A stretch of DNA of 19,093 nt, from the NCBI GenBank assembly GCA_016213345.1, contig JACRAO010000001.1:1-19093 (forward strand). Direction: 5' to 3'. The translations under genes and the position numbers were made by a program. Below are positions 7,023 to 14,109 of the stretch, one piece after another (within the stretch, counting starts at the first letter, position 1; each line of letters begins with the position of its first letter). Origin of the DNA: Bdellovibrio sp. GTDB taxonomy: Bacteria > Bdellovibrionota > UBA1018. The notes beneath the pieces are model-generated. The model was not told the DNA's origin, made no database searches, and worked only from the letters and a program-made list of their open reading frames with translations.

Positions 7023-8252
7023 ATGCGCCTAATTAGATATAAACACACGTTTTTTGTTCTGTTCTGTTTTTTAGTATTTGTAGTGATGGTTGCTATTTAT
7101 AAGTTTTATCACCATGATTCTGTTCTTTGGTCTTTTTGGAGTCCAAAAGTTACTAAAGATAATTTAACTCATATTTTAGAAGACGCAAAAGTTCCACAAT
7201 ACTACCCAAAGGAGATAGACATTTTCTTAAATGGCAAATTAGAAACTACTTATGTTGAATACACTTTGGATGTGGAGTTGCAAGAGTTTATGGAAAATCT
7301 TTTTTCTTCATATCAGCCGGATTATGCTGCTTTTGTTGCATTAGATCCAAAAACAGGAAAGATTTTGTCTTTAATTAGTTATGCAAAAATACATTCTAAA
7401 CTAAATGAAAATCTTGCATTGAAAGCATCTTATCCAGCGGCGTCTATTTTTAAAATTGTCACTGCGTCTGCAGCAATTGGTGAAAAAAACTTTACAGCTA
7501 ATACAATAATTCCATTTAATGGTGCAAATCATACTTTGTATCGTAGCAATATTTTACAATCAAAATTTACACGTTTTACACGTTACATGTCTCTAAAAGA
7601 CGCTTTTGCCAAGTCGGTTAATACTGTATTTGGAAAAATTGGGGCTTTTAGCTTAGGTTCTGATGGATTAAGAGAATATGCAGACAGGTTTGGGTTTAAT
7701 CGAAAAATAACTGGAGATCTTCCGGTAGGTGAGAGCAAAGCGATTATTCCTAATGACGCTTGGGGTTTGGCTGAATCTGCCTCTGGTTTTACGCAACACA
7801 ACACCATGAGCCCACTTCAGGGGGCGTTAATGGTTTCTGCTATTGTTAATCAAGGCGTGATGATGGAACCGTATTTAGTACAGCTTTTGTCTTTAAAAAG
7901 TGGAAAATCTCTTTATACGGCTTTGCCTCACGAGTTAGGGCAAACGCTCGATCAAAAAACTGCTTTGGAGATGAGGGAGCTTATGAGAGAAACCATACGC
8001 ATTGGTACTTCGAGGCGTTCATTTCGTGGATTTTCTCGTGGTAGATTTACTGGTGTGGATATTGGTGGTAAAACCGGTTCCTTATCTGGAAAAAATCCAA
8101 AAGGTAAATATGATTGGTTTATTGGATATGCAGAAAAAAATAATCATCCTTTGGCTCTTTCTGTATTAACAATTCATGAAAAATATTGGAAGGTTAAGTC
8201 CTCTTATCTGGGACGTAGGGCAATAGAAAGATATTTTTTAGATAAAAATTGA
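7023..8252 (+). CDS. Membrane-anchored penicillin-binding transpeptidase without a glycosyltransferase domain
   Basis: A 409-residue protein: an N-terminal membrane helix (about residues 8-26, HTFFVLFCFLVFVVMVAIY), a linker of about 60 residues, then a penicillin-binding transpeptidase domain beginning near FVALDPKTGKILSLISY. All active-site motifs are present: S141-x-x-K144 (AASIFK), S198-x-N200 (KSVNT) and K350-T-G-S (GGKTGS). The linker is too short for the usual class B dimerisation domain, so this is a reduced PBP. It resembles the catalytic half of a PBP1-type enzyme more than FtsI or PBP2. It makes peptide cross-links in the periplasm. The stop of mtgA is 16 bp upstream and no strong ribosome site is seen, consistent with coupling. 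It could also be annotated simply as a PBP/beta-lactamase-like transpeptidase. Confidence 0.85.
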   Translation: MRLIRYKHTFFVLFCFLVFVVMVAIYKFYHHDSVLWSFWSPKVTKDNLTHILEDAKVPQYYPKEIDIFLNGKLETTYVEYTLDVELQEFMENLFSSYQPDYAAFVALDPKTGKILSLISYAKIHSKLNENLALKASYPAASIFKIVTASAAIGEKNFTANTIIPFNGANHTLYRSNILQSKFTRFTRYMSLKDAFAKSVNTVFGKIGAFSLGSDGLREYADRFGFNRKITGDLPVGESKAIIPNDAWGLAESASGFTQHNTMSPLQGALMVSAIVNQGVMMEPYLVQLLSLKSGKSLYTALPHELGQTLDQKTALEMRELMRETIRIGTSRRSFRGFSRGRFTGVDIGGKTGSLSGKNPKGKYDWFIGYAEKNNHPLALSVLTIHEKYWKVKSSYLGRRAIERYFLDKN

Positions 8253-8288
8253 TTGGCTTGGTAATTAACACTGACAAATTGGCTTGGT
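8252..8288. repeat. Two copies of ATTGGCTTGGT after the PBP gene
   Basis: The 11-mer ATTGGCTTGGT occurs at 8252-8262 and again at 8278-8288, 26 bp apart, in the 239-bp gap between the PBP stop and the lipoprotein start. The rest of this gap is AT-rich. It holds a TTGTCA at 8318-8323 without a convincing -10 at the right distance, and I see no terminator in it. The pair may be a small binding site or coincidence. Confidence 0.35.
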
Positions 8289-8491
8289 CACAACAAATAT
8301 GTAAAAACTTTTTACAGTTGTCAAAAACGTGGTCAGTTTAAAATCAATAAAAATAGTTTTAGATTTGTTTTAATGTGTGTTTTCAATGGGTTATATTGTG
8401 TGATTTTCGGTTTGGTTTTGGTCTACAAATTGCTACAAACAAGGTGCAATGTGGGTGCTTATACCTACTGTTTTTACGTTGGAGCGTGTTT

Positions 8492-10165
8492 ATGAGAATA
8501 ATGTATTTTTTAAGAGATCAGTATAGATATTTAGGTATTGTGTTTTTTTGTTTGGGACTTGTTGTGGCTTGTTCAAAATCAAACAAAGAAGCAGAAAATA
8601 AACCAAACCAAGAACTTATTAAGGTGCCTTTAGATCTGAAACTTAAAGAAAATGCAAGCCTTACACAAGAAGAAAAAACAATTTTAGATTCTATTGAAAA
8701 AAATAAGACGGCTAGTTTTAAAGCTATTACAAATGCCTTGTTCGAAGCACACTATAGTGTTTTTATTAAAGATTACGGTCCCAGTTCTGATCGCATGCAA
8801 AAGTGTGAAAATATTAAATCAAAACTCAAAACTATTTTAGAAGAAAAATATGCTATTTTAGAAAATACGTTGGCCTCTACTTACGCAGATGATGTGCTTT
8901 TAGTGACCGGCTCTACATTGAAATCTGCTTATGAAGCCAAGATAGAAAAAGAACTTAAAAAAGAAAAAGGAGAGAAAGCTGAAATCGAATATCAAGCGAC
9001 TTATACAAATATTTTTGAGTTTTTATCTGAAGGAAAAATGCAATGTTACTCTGGCACTATGACGTATGAAATTGCCAGAAGAAACCAGGACTTTATAGGC
9101 GAAAACACTGAGTGGAAAAATGTTATTATTTTCGAATCAGGACATGTTTTGCCAGGCAGAATCGAAAAAGATGACTCTGGAAATTTTATATTAAAAGGCA
9201 CAGAAACAACCGTGATTAATAGCGATAGAGATTTTGGGAAGCTTGTAGATTTAAACGCCCCAATTCGTATTGTGCTTGCAAATGATTTCGCTGTGGTTGA
9301 GCTTTTTAAAGATTTCTTAGCAAAAGATGCAAGGGCTGGTTTATTGGACCAGGCTTTAAAGCATGCTAAAGAAATTTATAATGACATACCACTTGAGAAA
9401 TTAGAAAAATTAGTTAAAAGCACTGAGATAAATTTAGCTGATGCAGAGAGTGTGGATAATTTAAAAGCGGAAATGAATAATACGCCATTTGGTTTTGGAA
9501 AGGCGAATATTCCAGATATACCGCAAAAGCGTCAAAAAAAATGGGATCAAAATCAAGTCGTGATTATTGATGGCGTAAAACCAGAGCATATTTTTAAAGA
9601 CGATGAAGAAATAAAATCATGTCTTGAGATTAAAGATTTAGCCAGTGTTCGACCAGGGTTTAAATGTAAAACGTCAAAAGGAGCGGTTTTTGAACGAGTC
9701 GAGCATGAAACATTGGGCATGTGTTGGAAAGAAGAAGATAAAACCGTAGAAAATGGCAAAGTCATGATTTGGAGCAAGATTCTCGATGGTGCATTTACTA
9801 ATATTAATATAGATCCAGAAACTAAAAAACCAGAAAATTCAAATAAATCCGTCAAAGATGAAATAATCATAGATTCTCCTGCTGTTAGAGCCTGCCATGG
9901 CGTTGGTGGAGAGCTTCCAGCCATACCAGAATTAAAGCGTTTAATAAGTCAGTTTGAGTGTGATGCTAATGAAAGGCTTACGAAAAAGGGCAGTGAAGAT
10001 TTGTATAAACTTTTCCCAGGCATTAAGGGCCATGTCGTTTGGTCTTCGTCAGTCAGTTCTTATAATTCTGACTACGCCTATGACTTGGATGATAGGTATC
10101 GCGCTATCAGCGTCGACGGCCGCAGCAGCAATAGTGGCTCCGTCCTTTGTGTCATGCGCCGTTGA
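8492..10165 (+). CDS. Large lipoprotein with a DUF1566/Lcl-type C-terminal domain
   Basis: I place the start at ATG 8492, with GGAG 7 nt upstream; an in-frame ATG at 8375 would add 39 residues ahead of a normal signal peptide. The 557-residue product starts with a lipoprotein signal: a basic N-region, the hydrophobic GIVFFCLGLVVAC and lipidated C27, followed by Ser, which would favour outer-membrane sorting. Residues 30-330 are charged, Lys/Glu-rich and mostly helical, and not recognised. From about residue 350 the pattern (GFKCKTSKGAVFERV, MCWKEED, MIWSKILDG, VRACHGVGGELPAIPEL, VVWSSS, YAYDLD, GSVLCVMRR) matches the C-type-lectin-like Lcl C-terminal/DUF1566 domain, a surface ligand-binding fold. 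The last 41 codons change base usage abruptly (see the separate entry). It stands alone: no partner gene is adjacent in the same direction. Confidence 0.7.
   Translation: MRIMYFLRDQYRYLGIVFFCLGLVVACSKSNKEAENKPNQELIKVPLDLKLKENASLTQEEKTILDSIEKNKTASFKAITNALFEAHYSVFIKDYGPSSDRMQKCENIKSKLKTILEEKYAILENTLASTYADDVLLVTGSTLKSAYEAKIEKELKKEKGEKAEIEYQATYTNIFEFLSEGKMQCYSGTMTYEIARRNQDFIGENTEWKNVIIFESGHVLPGRIEKDDSGNFILKGTETTVINSDRDFGKLVDLNAPIRIVLANDFAVVELFKDFLAKDARAGLLDQALKHAKEIYNDIPLEKLEKLVKSTEINLADAESVDNLKAEMNNTPFGFGKANIPDIPQKRQKKWDQNQVVIIDGVKPEHIFKDDEEIKSCLEIKDLASVRPGFKCKTSKGAVFERVEHETLGMCWKEEDKTVENGKVMIWSKILDGAFTNINIDPETKKPENSNKSVKDEIIIDSPAVRACHGVGGELPAIPELKRLISQFECDANERLTKKGSEDLYKLFPGIKGHVVWSSSVSSYNSDYAYDLDDRYRAISVDGRSSNSGSVLCVMRR
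10040..10162 (+). other. Candidate hypervariable (DGR variable-region-like) tract at the lipoprotein C-terminus
   Basis: Over the final 41 sense codons (W517 to R557) only 1 codon ends in A and 19 end in C; GC at third positions is 24/41. In the 41 codons from 9911 to 10033 just before, 12 end in A, 5 in C, and GC3 is 14/41. Residues between the fixed VWSSSV, YAY and GSVLC blocks are almost all S, Y, N, D, G, R or A with codons ending in T or C. These are products reachable from AAY codons by adenine mutagenesis. Location at the end of a C-type-lectin-like fold is where diversity-generating retroelements write. No reverse transcriptase and no template copy were found in the window, so this is a candidate only. 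Confidence 0.4.
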
Positions 10166-10209
10166 GCGTGGGAAGTTGATTTGATTATTGTGATTATTGG
10201 TAGTGCAAG

Positions 10210-10233
10210 AAAAACCGTGTCCGGATAGTTTTT
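10210..10233 (+). terminator. Weak terminator-like hairpin after the lipoprotein gene
   Basis: AAAAAC (10210-10215) can pair with GTTTTT (10228-10233) around CGTGTCCGGATA, leaving a U-rich 3' arm 45 nt after the stop codon. The stem is only 6 bp and AT-rich; the inner TCCGGA is self-complementary. It could be a weak terminator or, if the gene is a retroelement target, the stem-loop often found downstream of variable regions. Confidence 0.25.
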
Positions 10234-10243
10234 AATGCATCAA

Positions 10244-10273
10244 GGTATTTCTCGGTATTTCTTGGTATTTCTT
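10244..10273. repeat. Three tandem 10-bp repeats (GGTATTTCTY)
   Basis: GGTATTTCTC (10244-10253), GGTATTTCTT (10254-10263) and GGTATTTCTT (10264-10273) follow without gaps; the first ends in C, the other two in T. The array is bracketed by ATCAAG (10239-10244) and CTTGAT (10271-10276), an inverted pair. It lies in the convergent gap between the lipoprotein and the MNT gene. Role unknown; slippage or a small protein-binding site are possible. Confidence 0.6.
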
Positions 10274-10312
10274 GATTGAGTCAACAGGCCTATAGAGTGA
10301 CCCGCTCCAGTG

Positions 10313-10651
10313 TCACATGCATTTACATTTTCGTTCTTTTAAAAGCTTCTTTTCTTTTTCGATTACCTTTCGATAAGGTTTATAGACTTCTGAGGGAAGA
10401 AGCAAATCTACTTTAAATGGAAGAACACTGTCTTCTAAAAGGTTTCTAATTGTTTGTTGGTATTTTTTTTGAAAAGAAGGATTTACTTCTAGTAGGAGAT
10501 CAATGTCACTGTACTTTTTATAGTCCCCTCTTGCCCTAGAGCCAAAAATCCAAACTTTAAAAGTATGATTTTTTTTAATAGAGGAATTAATAATTTTTAA
10601 AAGTAAAGACTTTTGTATCTGCGTCAGCCCGAAGGAATTTTTTTTTAACAT
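10313..10651 (-). CDS. MNT-domain minimal nucleotidyltransferase (MntA-like antitoxin)
   Basis: A 112-residue protein of the minimal nucleotidyltransferase family. The motif VWIFGSRARGDYKKYSDIDLLLEV gives G37-S38 and the metal-binding D49-x-D51; a further Asp in FKVDLLL matches the third acidic position. In HEPN/MNT (type VII) toxin-antitoxin pairs, MntA neutralises the HEPN ribonuclease by adding AMP groups to a tyrosine near its active site. An upstream in-frame ATG (10699) would overlap the preceding gene by 43 bp. I chose ATG 10651, which leaves 5 bp after that gene's stop and has GAAGTGAA just upstream. It is co-directional and probably coupled with the HEPN gene. A stem GTGAC/GTCAC (10297-10316) covers its 3' end. 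Confidence 0.82.
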   Translation of the reverse strand: MLKKNSFGLTQIQKSLLLKIINSSIKKNHTFKVWIFGSRARGDYKKYSDIDLLLEVNPSFQKKYQQTIRNLLEDSVLPFKVDLLLPSEVYKPYRKVIEKEKKLLKERKCKCM

Positions 10652-10656
10652 ACGGT

Positions 10657-11046
10657 TTATTTCACTTCTTTTACTAACCGCTGGATGAGCTTTTCGCACT
10701 CCGGAAGAAATGCTTTGGATTTTTCAAAAACTTCTTGGGCTGTTTTTTCTTCGTAGGTGTGAGTGCTTTCATTTCTAGCGTCTAGAAAAGCCATCCACAT
10801 TTCCCCATCTGTAATCCAGCCCTGTTGCAGTAAATCTCTAATCACTGTTTTTGGAGATTGAGACTCAATTCCGTTTAAATGCAAAACCTTTTTTGCCGTT
10901 TTCCATGCCAACTCAAATGTATACTCAAATCGCTGGATGGCTCCATCTCGTTCACGGTCGTTGAGAGGGGGTGGTTCAATAGCATTTTTTAAAGACTTCA
11001 AAGCATTATGAATAGCTGAAAAATCTAATTTTTTATTTTTAGACAT
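10657..11046 (-). CDS. HEPN-domain protein of the HI0074/HepT family (toxin partner)
   Basis: A 129-residue all-helical protein of the family first described as nucleotidyltransferase substrate-binding proteins (HI0074) and related to HepT ribonucleases. Family blocks are RFEYTFELAWKTAKKVL (39-55), PKTVIRDLLQQGWI and MAFLDARNESTHTYEEKTA. The last contains the HEPN catalytic motif RX4HXY as R91...H96-T-Y98, where Y98 is the residue expected to be AMPylated by the partner. All key residues are intact, so it may be an active RNase toxin. It is the first gene of a two-gene unit with the MNT gene, the usual toxin-first order. A promoter candidate lies immediately upstream. Confidence 0.82.
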   Translation of the reverse strand: MSKNKKLDFSAIHNALKSLKNAIEPPPLNDRERDGAIQRFEYTFELAWKTAKKVLHLNGIESQSPKTVIRDLLQQGWITDGEMWMAFLDARNESTHTYEEKTAQEVFEKSKAFLPECEKLIQRLVKEVK

Positions 11047-11057
11047 TTTAGATTTTT

Positions 11058-11085
11058 ACTATACCGCGAAATACATGGGTGTCAT
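11058..11085 (-). promoter_or_regulatory. Sigma70-type promoter candidate for the HEPN/MNT pair
   Basis: On the minus strand, ATGACA (11085-11080, 5 of 6 to TTGACA), a 16-bp spacer and TATAGT (11063-11058, 5 of 6 to TATAAT) lie just before the HEPN start at 11046. Transcription would begin near 11051, giving an almost leaderless message; no Shine-Dalgarno is seen before this ATG, which fits. Confidence 0.45.
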
Positions 11086-11120
11086 AGATTATTCATACTT
11101 AAATATAATTTTGAGTATGG

Positions 11121-11188
11121 ATCTTTAACTAACACCCACAGTCAAGCCAATCAAGGTCTGGGCTAGGCTGTGGGTATTAGTTAAAGAT
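11121..11188. repeat. 21-bp inverted repeat between the TA pair and the truncated secreted-protein gene
   Basis: Left arm 11121-11141 (ATCTTTAACTAACACCCACAG) and right arm 11168-11188 are reverse complements at 20 of 21 positions, around a 26-nt centre that can itself form AGCC/GGCT. It makes a 68-bp cruciform or hairpin. There is no T tract after it on the plus strand. It could be an operator, a small mobile palindromic element, or the relic of one. The remainder of 11047-11263 shows only AT-rich sequence and a ribosome site. Confidence 0.6.
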
Positions 11189-11263
11189 TTAATTTATGAT
11201 CGATCAAATCACTCTTCTTGTATTGAAAACTAGTTTGTGCTAGCAGTGTTGAAAGGATTTTTT

Positions 11264-11536
11264 ATGAAACAGTTTTTGATTTCAGTTTTCTGCTTTCTGT
11301 CTTTTTATGGAGTCATCTCTAACAGATTGGCTTTAGGTGGTGACAGGTTGACCGCCTCCTATTACTACGGCTATGTAAATGTTTTCTCGCCTGATGGTTC
11401 AAAACCTCTTGGGAAAACTGTGTCATTAGTAAAACGTATCATCAACCAGAAAGAGAAAAGAATTATTGAGGCTGTTTTACAGCCATCAAGAAATCCCAAT
11501 CAAAAACCAAAAGATATTGTGACAACATTAACTTGA
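11264..11536 (+). pseudogene. 5' part of a secreted-protein gene, truncated at its 3' end
   Basis: The ATG at 11264 has AAAGGA upstream at good distance, giving 90 residues. An N-terminal signal peptide is evident (MKQFLISVFCFLSFYGVIS, cleavage near NRLALG), followed by a mature part ASYYYGYVNVFSPDGSK...GKTVSLVKRIINQKEKRIIEAVLQPSRNPNQK that reads like the start of a beta-rich periplasmic domain. It ends abruptly at VTTLT-stop, two bases before the coding frame of a headless ABC-F gene. I infer that the original gene continued and that its 3' part was lost in the same deletion that removed the ABC-F 5' part. Family not recognised. The fragment may still be expressed and exported. Confidence 0.6.
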
Positions 11537-11537
11537 T

Positions 11538-12893
11538 TTGGAATCGCTGCTTGCACTAGAAAGATTTTTACAAGATTACAGAGGCGCATTTTTACTGATT
11601 TCACATGATCGCGAATTTCTCAGGCGCACGACGGATCATATTTTAGAAATAGAATCAGGCAGTATAATAAAATTTAACGGTTCACTAGATGATTATTTTG
11701 TACAAAAGGATCTTTTAAAAACACAGCTTGCAGCACGTGCCCTATCGGTTGAAGAAAAAAGAAGAGAAATTCTCGATTTTGTTGCTAGATTTGGAGCCAA
11801 AGCATCAAAAGCTGCACAGGCTCAATCACGTCTCAAGAGTTTGGATCGCCTAGAAAAAATTGAAATAAAAACTGCACCAAAAACTGCAGTAATTCGTTTG
11901 CCGGAGCCAACACGTACTGGAAAGCTCGTAGCCACTCTCAGTGAAATAAATCTTGGATATGGAGAAACCGTGGTTTTACAAGATGTCACTTTAGCTTTGG
12001 AGCGCGGTAATCATTTGGCAGTTGTTGGAGTGAATGGTGCTGGAAAATCTACTCTCCTGAAGGCATTAGCAGGCAAACTTAAGCCACTGAAAGGAGAAAT
12101 CAAATACGGTTATCAGGTTTCAGTTGGATATTATGCCCAGCATGTTTCAGAGGAGCTTAATCCCGAAAAAACTGTTTTTCAGGAAATGGGAGCCAAGGCA
12201 CATCCCGACATCACTCAGCAGCAGATTTTGAACCTTGCTGGCTCTCTCCTTTTTTCTGGAGATGAAGTAAAAAAACCTGTGTCTATTCTTTCTGGAGGTG
12301 AAAAATCTCGTGTTGCATTAGGGCAAATACTTTTACAAAAAGCGCCTCTTCTTGTATTGGACGAACCCACGAACCATCTAGATTTTCAAACAGTCGAAGT
12401 TTTAACTCAAGCTTTAGCTAAATACACTGGCACGGTTGTTGTGGTCAGTCATGATCGAAGCTTTATTGGTCGTATTGGAAATAAAATTTTAGAAATTCAT
12501 GATGGCCGAGTGGATCATTATTGGGGATCTTATGATGAATATGTCTGGAGTTGTCAAAAGGGAATGTTTGCTACCCGCAATCTAGTTTGCAGAGAAGACG
12601 AGAGGCCAGAAAAAAAGGCCGACTTTAAAAAAGTTAATGTAAAAGAAGAAAAAAAAATAATTGAAAAGGCATTAAGAAAAGCAGAACGAGAACGATTTGA
12701 GTTAGAAGATAAACTGGGTTGGCAACAAACTAGAATGCGATTTTTGAATGAAAAATTAACACATAATCCAAATCATCTTGAAATTAAAAACTGGATAACA
12801 GAATTAGGAACACTACAGAAGGAACTTGAGACAACCGAAAGACAGTGGATTATTATGGTTGAAAAAATAGAAAAGTTGGAAAAGAAAAAGTAA
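11538..12893 (+). pseudogene. ABC-F ATPase (YheS/Uup-like) lacking its first nucleotide-binding domain
   Basis: The 451-residue reading frame opens inside the sequence that normally follows Walker B of the first ATPase domain: in-frame LDLESLLALERFLQDYRGAFLLISHDREFL, including H-loop His H23. Next comes the ABC-F linker with RFGAKASKAAQAQSRLKSLDRLE, typical of the YheS/ABCF3-like branch. A complete second ATPase domain follows: Walker A G164-VNGAGKST, signature LSGGEKSR (252-255 = SGGE), Walker B LLVLDEPTNHLD (D275, E276) and SHDRSF. A charged coiled-coil C-terminus closes the protein. Family members are about 530-640 residues, so roughly 180 are missing, including the first Walker A and signature. 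Without them the paired ATP sites cannot form, and function on ribosomes is unlikely. The TTG start has no ribosome site; at best it is coupled to the preceding stop (TGATTTG). Confidence 0.8.
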
Positions 12894-12916
12894 GCTTTAT
12901 GTGCTAAAATCACTTT

Positions 12917-13849
12917 GTGCATATTCCTATTCTATTGAACACAATCTGTGATTATCTTATTGAACGGTTTTATCAAGCAGATCAGCCAAGCTGGCTTGTG
13001 GATTGCACTTTAGGGGGCGCAGGACATACGAAGGCGTTTTTAAAAAAATTTACTGAAGACCCAAGGCTACAAAAACATAAAGTTTTAGCACTAGATCAAG
13101 ATCCACAAGTCATACAATCAGCACAGGAAAACTTTGAACATGAAATTTTAGATGGGAAATTGGAACTTCAGTGTACAAAATTTAGCTCATTAAGTGACAT
13201 AGCAAAAGGACGTTTAGTTTTAGGGGTTTTAGCGGATCTTGGTTTTTCGAGTGATCAGATCGAAAATCCACAAAGAGGGTTTAGTTTTTTAAGAGAAGGT
13301 CCACTTGATATGCGTTTTAACCCAACCGTAGGAGTGAGCTGTGAAGCATTTTTAAAATTTGTTTCTGAAAAAAAACTAGTAGAAATTTTTAGTCTCTATG
13401 GAGAAGAAAGATTTTCAAAGCGCATTGCTGCAAATATTATAAATGCCAGATCACAGGGAGAGTTAAAAACCACAACTCAGTTAGCCAATGTGATTTTATA
13501 CTCTGTGCCGGCGAGATTTAGATACCACAAAACTCATCCTGCAACGCGGTGCTTTCAGGCCCTAAGGGTTTATTTAAACGAAGAACTTCAAGAACTCGAT
13601 CAGCTTTTAAACAATGGTATACTTTGTTTAGAAGAGGGGGGACGAGTGGCTGTTCTTAGCTTTCATTCACTCGAAGACAGAATGGTTAAACAAACGTTTA
13701 AAAATCCACAGCTTGGCTTAAAAGTGTTGACTAAAAAAGCAATTATTGCGTCTATAGACGAAATCAATAACAATCCTAGAGCACGCAGTGCAAAACTTAG
13801 AGTTGCAGAACGTCAGATCAAGGATATTGTGCCAGGAGGTATGTTATAA
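12917..13849 (+). CDS. rsmH: 16S rRNA (cytosine1402-N4)-methyltransferase RsmH/MraW
   Basis: A 310-residue SAM methyltransferase that N4-methylates C1402 in the decoding centre of 16S rRNA. Family marks are the start HIPILLNTICDYL, SAM loop VDCTLGGAGHTKAFL, LALDQDPQV, LADLGFSSDQIENPQRGFSF, GPLDMRFNP, HPATRCFQALRVYLNEEL and VLSFHSLEDRMVKQTF near the C-terminus. Length is normal. The start is GTG with no Shine-Dalgarno; TAAAAT at 12905-12910 sits at a distance that would put the transcript start on the GTG, so leaderless translation is possible. It lies 23 bp after the ABC-F remnant and overlaps ftsL by one base (TAATG). No mraZ precedes it, unlike most dcw clusters. Confidence 0.96.
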   Translation: MHIPILLNTICDYLIERFYQADQPSWLVDCTLGGAGHTKAFLKKFTEDPRLQKHKVLALDQDPQVIQSAQENFEHEILDGKLELQCTKFSSLSDIAKGRLVLGVLADLGFSSDQIENPQRGFSFLREGPLDMRFNPTVGVSCEAFLKFVSEKKLVEIFSLYGEERFSKRIAANIINARSQGELKTTTQLANVILYSVPARFRYHKTHPATRCFQALRVYLNEELQELDQLLNNGILCLEEGGRVAVLSFHSLEDRMVKQTFKNPQLGLKVLTKKAIIASIDEINNNPRARSAKLRVAERQIKDIVPGGML

Positions 13850-14109
13850 TGCAACGTTGGTTCCCGGTTTGGATATTTCCAGTATTAATTGTTTTTTCCG
13901 TAATGACCGTTTGGATTAGGTTAGCTATTGTTAGGACCACGTATGCAATTGATCAAAATGGAAAACTTATTCGTAATCTTCAGCAAGAAAAAGAACAAAA
14001 AAATTTATTAGTAGCGGGGCTGAAATCTCCACGAAGACTCGAAGTTCTTGCAAAAAGTAAATTTGGTCTCACACAACCAAAATCAGAACAGGTGGTTTAT
14101 CTCAAGTGA
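13849..14109 (+). CDS. ftsL: Cell division protein FtsL
   Basis: An 86-residue single-pass protein: a short N-terminus, a transmembrane helix (about residues 7-28), then a leucine-rich coiled coil (QNGKLIRNLQQEKEQKN) and the FtsL tail SPRRLEVLAKSKFGLTQPKSEQVVYL. FtsL forms a complex with FtsB/FtsQ in the septal membrane and controls activation of FtsW-FtsI. The size, topology, tail motif and position between rsmH and ftsI support the call. Its ATG overlaps the rsmH stop by one base and its TGA overlaps the GTG start of ftsI by 4 bases (GTGA), so all three genes are probably translationally coupled. Confidence 0.88.
   Translation: MQRWFPVWIFPVLIVFSVMTVWIRLAIVRTTYAIDQNGKLIRNLQQEKEQKNLLVAGLKSPRRLEVLAKSKFGLTQPKSEQVVYLK

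Noticed and set aside
8375..8491. Longer N-terminus of the lipoprotein from the ATG at 8375
   Set aside because: It would place 39 residues before a standard lipoprotein signal peptide; the ATG at 8492 has a proper GGAG site.
9553..10184. Open frames overlapping the lipoprotein C-terminal region on both strands
   Set aside because: They are shadows of the lipoprotein frame; no ribosome site or recognisable domain. The longer plus-strand one shares the base-composition shift because it overlaps the same tract.
10244..10273. CRISPR-like or VNTR coding repeat
   Set aside because: Units are only 10 bp, adjoining, and outside any gene.
10652..10699. Longer N-terminus of the MNT protein overlapping the HEPN gene
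   Set aside because: The extra 16 residues are not family-like, and the ATG at 10651 sits 5 bp after the HEPN stop with a purine-rich site.
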